From positions 1-11,035 of the forward strand of contig CAMXXM010000027.1 in the NCBI GenBank assembly GCA_947253195.1: DNA of 11,035 nucleotides, read 5' to 3'. Origin of the DNA: an uncultured Porphyromonas sp. Its GTDB lineage: Bacteria > Bacteroidota > Bacteroidia > Bacteroidales > Porphyromonadaceae. Positions 6,722-11,035 of this stretch are shown one piece after another. The position numbers and the translations under genes were made by a program. A model generated the notes under the pieces. The model was given only the letters and a program-made list of their open reading frames with translations. It was not told the DNA's origin and did not search any database. The number at the start of each line of letters is the position of its first letter. Position 1 is the first letter of the stretch.

Positions 6722-6774
6722 ATGAGAAACGGGGGTGTGCTGAGAGATCATCTCGGCACACCCCCGTTTCTCAT
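6722..6774. terminator. Long bidirectional hairpin between convergent genes
   Basis: Bases 6722-6745 pair with 6751-6774 in a 24-bp stem (one G-T wobble at 6741/6755) around a 5-nt loop GATCA. The stem includes GGGGGTGTGC/GCACACCCCC. It starts 17 nt after the stop of the Ig-like lipoprotein gene and lies 155 nt after the purN stop, so it can end transcription from both sides. Neither side has a clear T run, so termination is inferred from position and stem strength. Confidence 0.75.
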
Positions 6775-6790
6775 TAGGTATAGTGAGGGA

Positions 6791-8155
6791 TTACTCGGTG
6801 ACGGTGACGGGGATCTCCTCGATCACCTTGGCACCACTTCCCCAGTCGCTGATAGATAACTGTATGATCGTCTTACCTGGCTTGACACCCTTTACGGTGC
6901 AGGAGAAAGGCTCGCCCCAGCCACCTCGTGGGGAGAGCGAGACAAGTGATTCGTCCTTGACACTCCACGTATAGTAGTCCCAGTAACCGGCGTTGAGGAC
7001 CTCTATCTTGGCCGTCTCACCCACACGTACCGTGACGGAGGAGAGGGTGACCCTCCCGGAGTGTATCAGGTCGCGGACACGCACAGTGACCTCCTTGGTC
7101 TCACCACTCTTCGTATCCTTGATGACCAGAGTCCCCTCGCCTTTACTCTTAGAGGTAAGTACGATGAGGTCATCTCGCAGCTCAGCGGTGAAGAGTGCCT
7201 CGTCAGCTGTCAGCTCGTAGGCTCCATTACCGGAGAGGATCTTAAGTGTAGAGCCGTAGCCCATAGGCACCTCGACCATCTCTTCCTGGAGATCAAGGGT
7301 GAGAGGCTTGAGTGTGATAACCACCTGTACCTCATAGCTCTTCCCGGAGATGTCGTCTGTCAGGGTGACTGTCGTGGTCCCAGCGTCAATACCGGTGATG
7401 ACAAACTGACCCGACTTATACTCCACGCTGGCGATGGCGGGCTCTGCGCTCTTGACGCTGTAGGTCCCATTACCGCTGAGAATGCCGATGATACGGCTCT
7501 CACCGTATGGGAAGGTGAGGGGAAGCTCCGGCAGGTCGAGCTTGAAGGCTCTCATAGAGACGGTAAGCTCACACTTGCCCACTGCTCCTGTGGCATTGTC
7601 CTTGACTGAGACCGTGGTGTTGCCTTCCTTGAGACCCACGATGCGGATCCCGGAGGGTACTACCTTGGCGGAGGCAATGGCATCATCAGCCACCTCTACG
7701 ATGTAGTCTCCGCTGCCGGAGAGTACCGACAGGGTAACGTAGCTACCGATGGGTAGTCCGGCATCATACTGAGAGAGCCGAAGGAGCTGCTGTGCTGAGG
7801 CGACGGAGACCTTGAGCTGAGCCGTCATCCCGGACAGGTTGTCTCTCACCACCCCACTCACCCGGCCATCAGCCTTACCATGGAGTATGATCGTATCTCC
7901 ATGTGTGACCGCGGTGGCGGTAGAGACTTGGGGGAGTACCACAGAGTAGTCTCCCGACCCTGCCGTGACGATGACCTGAGCGGTCCCGCCACAAGGGACA
8001 GTCACCTCGGTGCGGTCAAGTGTGATCGCGGAGGGGGCGTCAGGGATGTCAACGCCGCAGTTGCAGGAGCCGAGGAGGAGGGTCAGGGAGAGTGTAAGAG
8101 CAGTCAGTAGGGCTGCAGTAAGTATCTTATTCATATCCATTGCTGTCTTGGTCAT
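6791..8155 (-). CDS. Lipoprotein of five 81-residue Ig-like (Big_2-like) repeats
   Basis: 454 residues from the ATG at 8155. A lipoprotein signal peptide ends in LLLGSC with C31 as the lipidated cysteine, so the protein is probably anchored in the outer membrane. Five beta-rich repeats follow (about 42-119, 122-200, 204-282, 284-361 and 366-453). Each has a G-[SN]-G-x-Y turn or its equivalent, with tyrosines at 70, 151, 232, 313 and 394, exactly 81 apart. The pattern resembles bacterial Ig-like domains of the Big_2 type. All four tryptophans (392, 397, 413, 438) are in the last repeat. The start overlaps the upstream GH18 gene stop by 4 nt (ATGA), implying translational coupling; ATGs at 8140 or 8134 would also leave a complete signal peptide. 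A surface glycan-binding or stalk protein of the locus is the best guess, not established. Confidence 0.8.
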   Translation of the reverse strand: MTKTAMDMNKILTAALLTALTLSLTLLLGSCNCGVDIPDAPSAITLDRTEVTVPCGGTAQVIVTAGSGDYSVVLPQVSTATAVTHGDTIILHGKADGRVSGVVRDNLSGMTAQLKVSVASAQQLLRLSQYDAGLPIGSYVTLSVLSGSGDYIVEVADDAIASAKVVPSGIRIVGLKEGNTTVSVKDNATGAVGKCELTVSMRAFKLDLPELPLTFPYGESRIIGILSGNGTYSVKSAEPAIASVEYKSGQFVITGIDAGTTTVTLTDDISGKSYEVQVVITLKPLTLDLQEEMVEVPMGYGSTLKILSGNGAYELTADEALFTAELRDDLIVLTSKSKGEGTLVIKDTKSGETKEVTVRVRDLIHSGRVTLSSVTVRVGETAKIEVLNAGYWDYYTWSVKDESLVSLSPRGGWGEPFSCTVKGVKPGKTIIQLSISDWGSGAKVIEEIPVTVTE

Positions 8156-9567
8156 TTAGCCGGGCCCTTGTAGAGTGGTCCCACGAAGTCACAGGACTCT
8201 CCGTAGAAGATCTTGGTCACCTCGCTGAGGGATCCGATCTGGCTGCCGTTGTGGAGCGCCTCGGGGTTAAGATTGAAGTACATAAAGAGCCCGAGCCCGG
8301 AGCTGAGGACCGCCCGAGCCGATGAGGCGGCTCCGGCGACTGCCCATGAGCGATTGGCCTCAATGGATCTATTGCCATACCGGAGCTTAGGCATGTCGAT
8401 GAAGCTGAGTGAGGAGACACCATAGTCTGACCAGCTATAGTCCACGTAGTCCTTGGCTGACTTCCCGTCCTCATCGGTCAGGTCGGCACGGAAGGGGCTA
8501 CCGAACTCGTAGTGCGTGATGAGCTTGTCGGGCATGACCTCCTTGAAGGCCTTGACCATCCAGAGGGCAGACATCTCGGTGGACCCGAGGGCGGGGAGCT
8601 TCCAGTACTCGGCATACTCCTCATCTATATCCCATCCGTCGATGCCGAGCTTGTCGGTCCACATCTTTGCCTCCTTGGCGAAGTCGAGGGCCTCCTCGTA
8701 GCTCTGGAAATTTCTGTACCCTACGCCCTGGTGATTCGGCAGAATGTCGACGATCACCTTGATCCCACGGTCTGTCAATGGCTTGATGTAGATCTCGGGG
8801 TGCTGCACGATGGGCTGGAGCTTGTCGTTGAAGGAGATGTATCTCCTCCCCTTGACAGCATCGTAATTCATATTGGCGGCAAAGAGCACAATGAAGTCAA
8901 ATACAGGTAGTCGGCTACCTGTGAGGATGAGATTGCCGTAATTCCTGATGTCATTATCATTCGTCTCGACATAGGCGACCATCTTCATCGGCTCTGTCCT
9001 CTCGGGACCGCCCAGGAGATCCGGGGGGAGTCTCTTGGTCGCCTCGCCCAGCGGGACCACGTCCCCGAGACGGTTGATCAGTATGTAGTGGCTCATGGTG
9101 TACTCTGCGGCCTGTACCTTGATCGGCAGCACATAGTAGCCATAGTCGAGATCCTCGATGCCGGTGAGGGCTACCTTGAGGTGCTTGATGAGAGGATCCT
9201 CGGCATCATCGACCCACTCGGTGGTGCGACACTCCTCCGGCAGGAGAGTGAAGGCACCCAAGTGCGTGAAGTGCTCCAGCTTATCGGTGATCGCGCCGAC
9301 CTCCTCGTCTGTCGTAGGAAGTAGCTGCACCGTGCAGCCCTCATAGGGGAGGGCGACCCTCAGGTCCACCGTCCTGGAGTGGTAGACACTCGTGAATTGC
9401 TCATCTCCGTCCTGAGAGGAGATCGAGTAGGGCTTGAGGGCGGGAGTGGTTGCTGACTGCGTGGGAGCAGGGAGCAGGATGGGCTCCTGCTGACTACACC
9501 CTGTCATCAACGATGCCGTCAGCATCGCAAGAGCCACCAGCCCTGAGACAGTATATCTTCTTTTCAT
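8152..9567 (-). CDS. DUF1735 + GH18 lipoprotein, endo-beta-N-acetylglucosaminidase-like
   Basis: Predicted surface enzyme that cuts the chitobiose core of N-linked glycans (GlcNAc-beta-1,4-GlcNAc). 471 residues. The signal peptide MKRRYTVSGLVALAMLTASLMTGC places the lipid cysteine at C24. A BT_3987-type N-terminal domain (DUF1735) covers about 50-165. The GH18 barrel follows with MVAYVETNDNDIRNYG, FDFIVLFAANMNYD, GIKVIVDILPNHQGVGY and the catalytic motif GIDGWDIDEEYAEY. This satisfies DxxDxDxE with D310, D313, D315 and the proton donor E317. The intact motif argues for an active enzyme rather than a binding-only relative. The start at 9567 gives a standard signal peptide; an ATG at 9579 would add four residues, and the open frame back to 9699 has no signal and overlaps the upstream gene. 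It lies 25 nt after the LamG gene and overlaps the Ig-like gene by 4 nt. Chitinase activity is less likely given the EndoF-like barrel. Confidence 0.88.
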   Translation of the reverse strand: MKRRYTVSGLVALAMLTASLMTGCSQQEPILLPAPTQSATTPALKPYSISSQDGDEQFTSVYHSRTVDLRVALPYEGCTVQLLPTTDEEVGAITDKLEHFTHLGAFTLLPEECRTTEWVDDAEDPLIKHLKVALTGIEDLDYGYYVLPIKVQAAEYTMSHYILINRLGDVVPLGEATKRLPPDLLGGPERTEPMKMVAYVETNDNDIRNYGNLILTGSRLPVFDFIVLFAANMNYDAVKGRRYISFNDKLQPIVQHPEIYIKPLTDRGIKVIVDILPNHQGVGYRNFQSYEEALDFAKEAKMWTDKLGIDGWDIDEEYAEYWKLPALGSTEMSALWMVKAFKEVMPDKLITHYEFGSPFRADLTDEDGKSAKDYVDYSWSDYGVSSLSFIDMPKLRYGNRSIEANRSWAVAGAASSARAVLSSGLGLFMYFNLNPEALHNGSQIGSLSEVTKIFYGESCDFVGPLYKGPAK

Positions 9568-9592
9568 CGAAATAATCATCGTAAAGTTTCTC

Positions 9593-10810
9593 TTACTCAA
9601 TAGTGATGGGCGAGGACTCCTCGTAGATCTCCACGGGCTGATCGCCACTCTTAGCGGCTTGCCCCTTCTGCAGGAGGTCGTAGTTGTTGCCGGTGGCATC
9701 GGAGACGACGGAGCCGTCTGCTGTGATCATGCGCCAGTAGGCGAGCAGTCCGCCGAACTTGGCATCCACCTTGTACATATTATCCTTGATCTCCTCAGCA
9801 CTCCTGGCCACCGACCATACACGGGTCTCGGAGAGTCGGGCCTGGATACCGCGCCCTTGGCTGTAGCTTTGGCCGATCAGGAAGGGATTGCCTCCGGACA
9901 GTGAGCCTCCCTTGGGGAATGTCGCCTTGAGGTCACCATTGATGTACACCTTGGTAATCCCATCGGCGCAGGTCATGGCGATGTGGTACCACTTGCCGGT
10001 CTCAAAGGTGAAGTCAATCTTTGTGCCATTAGCCTGCAGCTGATTGCCGGGGACGCCGCTGTCTCCAAATCTCAGGAGCGTGCCTCCCTCGACACCCATC
10101 AGGGTGGATATGCTTGCCTCTCCGGGATCATCCGGGGTGCGGAACTTCTCCACGTTGATCAGTGTCTCTAAGGTCATGGCCTCGTCCCCCTTGTTGCCGA
10201 AGGACTGTGCCAGGGTGAAGTAGAGGTCTCTCGTGAGGCGAACGGACTTAAGGATGTCATCGGACTCGACGAAGCGCTCAACGGTATAGAGAGCGATGCT
10301 GTGTATCGGGCGTATCACCTTGCTGCTCTCGACCTCGGTCAGCGCGATGGCGAAGAGATACTTGGTATTGGGCTCCAAGGTCTCAGGGACACTGACCTTG
10401 ATCGTGAAATTGTCGGAGTAGGTTGCTCCCTTCTTCACCACGACCTGCTCCGGGAGAGCAATCATGGAGGGGTCGAGGAGCTTATATGACTGTCCCTGGA
10501 GCTGCTGGTAGCGGTCGGCAGCCTCCTTATCCACGGCGAGGGTCACCTTGCGGGTCTCCTCTGCGGGTCTGAAGAGCTGTACATTCATCATCACGTCCTG
10601 CGATGTGATCTCCGGGTCGCTGATCACGAAGCCGGTGATCCTGTAGGGAGAGGACTGACTCATCTTACCATCGTCCTTCACCAGATTGAGCACCGCAGCG
10701 GTGTCGCCGGTGAGGGAGCCGGGCTCGAGGTCACTCTTGCTGTCGCATGCCACCAAGCCGAGTGCCAGGAGGGCAGAGAGGAGAAGTGTGTTCAGAGTTA
10801 TCTGTTTCAT
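9593..10810 (-). CDS. DUF1735 + LamG (concanavalin A-like) lipoprotein
   Basis: 405-residue lipoprotein. The signal peptide ends LGLVAC with C22, followed by an acidic stretch (DSKSDLE) of the kind that can direct Bacteroidota lipoproteins to the cell surface. A DUF1735 domain spans about 68-178 (MNVQLFRPAEETRKVTLAVDKEAADRY and VSVPETLEPNTKYLFAIALTEV). A LamG-type jelly roll covers about 192-385, with the hallmark strands KWYHIAMTCADGITKVYINGDLKA and ARLSETRVWSVARSAEEIKDNMY. No catalytic motif is evident, so it is most likely a glycan-binding surface protein that hands substrate to the GH18 enzyme. It starts 10 nt after the stop of the partial gene to its right and ends 25 nt before the GH18 start. 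This pairing resembles the BT_3986/BT_3987 arrangement of Bacteroides thetaiotaomicron, from memory. Confidence 0.85.
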   Translation of the reverse strand: MKQITLNTLLLSALLALGLVACDSKSDLEPGSLTGDTAAVLNLVKDDGKMSQSSPYRITGFVISDPEITSQDVMMNVQLFRPAEETRKVTLAVDKEAADRYQQLQGQSYKLLDPSMIALPEQVVVKKGATYSDNFTIKVSVPETLEPNTKYLFAIALTEVESSKVIRPIHSIALYTVERFVESDDILKSVRLTRDLYFTLAQSFGNKGDEAMTLETLINVEKFRTPDDPGEASISTLMGVEGGTLLRFGDSGVPGNQLQANGTKIDFTFETGKWYHIAMTCADGITKVYINGDLKATFPKGGSLSGGNPFLIGQSYSQGRGIQARLSETRVWSVARSAEEIKDNMYKVDAKFGGLLAYWRMITADGSVVSDATGNNYDLLQKGQAAKSGDQPVEIYEESSPITIE

Positions 10811-10820
10811 GGCGTTCGGT

Positions 10821-11035
10821 TTACTTCGTTAGACTATTGGCATTGATCAGATCCCTGAGGAGAGCAAAGCCCTCCGTGCCGGACTTATTGCCGGCGTCCA
10901 TCTCGATGTGATCGAAGGCGACTCCGGCCTTATTGGCAGACGTCCAGTGGATAAGCTCCCTATCCCTTGAGATCCTGTCGGCGGAGAAGATGGGGCTGTC
11001 GGGGTAGCCGATGGCGTTTTTCTTATCCGAGAGAT
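10821..11035 (-). CDS. C-terminal fragment of an unrecognised protein of the same operon
   Basis: The frame is open from the right edge to a TAA at 10821-10823 and gives about 70 residues. It includes AIGYPDSPIFSADRISRDR, ELIHWTSANKAGVAFDHIEM and GTEGFALLRDLINANSLTK. It ends 10 nt before the LamG gene start, so it belongs to the same transcript. I do not recognise the family. It lacks a SusD-like ending. The pattern of a tryptophan-bearing segment followed by a strand (AGVAFDHIEMD) and a final helix could be the end of a TIM-barrel hydrolase such as a second GH18-like protein, but this is speculation. The 5' part lies outside the window. Confidence 0.6.
   Translation of the reverse strand, partial: LSDKKNAIGYPDSPIFSADRISRDRELIHWTSANKAGVAFDHIEMDAGNKSGTEGFALLRDLINANSLTK

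Noticed and set aside
9568..9699. 44-codon N-terminal extension of the GH18 protein
   Set aside because: It overlaps the LamG gene, is rich in Arg/Ser/Thr/Pro like an out-of-frame translation, and would bury the lipoprotein signal peptide.

Overview
The window reads as a chromosomal segment of a GC-rich Bacteroidota, most likely close to Porphyromonas. The support is the acpP-fabF-rnc order with divergent purN, a Bacteroidota-type ParE, promoter elements matching the TAnnTTTG -7 consensus, and a cluster of lipoproteins of the DUF1735/GH18/LamG kind found in N-glycan utilisation loci. The genus is an inference from gene content, not a proven assignment.

The first 48 bases are not genomic. They are the tail of an Illumina P7 primer, a probable 10-nt index and the 34-nt Nextera read-2 transposon adapter. 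The assembly therefore breaks inside parE, and any protein ending in ...[11 protein letters not shown] or starting MYKRQ at this edge is an artefact.

Positions 49-5820 hold a left-reading housekeeping block in transcription order acpP, fabF, rnc, a GNAT-fold protein and parE (its 3' end lost). acpP and FabF work together in fatty acid elongation; rnc follows fabF by 11 nt. A 271-nt gap with its own consensus promoter separates rnc from the GNAT-parE pair, where stop and start codons abut. This gap also holds a possible 25-codon cysteine-rich small ORF. purN (GAR formyltransferase) is divergent from acpP at 5968-6567.

Positions 6568-6790 lie between two convergent genes. They contain four tandem 22-bp units with a palindromic core, then a 24-bp-stem hairpin that probably acts as a shared terminator.

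Positions 6791-11035 hold a left-reading, tightly packed operon: a partial unrecognised gene at the right edge, a DUF1735+LamG lipoprotein, a DUF1735+GH18 endo-beta-N-acetylglucosaminidase-like lipoprotein with an intact catalytic motif, and a lipoprotein of five 81-residue Ig-like repeats. Together they look like the distal part of a polysaccharide utilisation locus for host N-glycans; any SusC/SusD pair would lie beyond the right edge.

I found no rRNA, tRNA, CRISPR array, transposase or phage gene.
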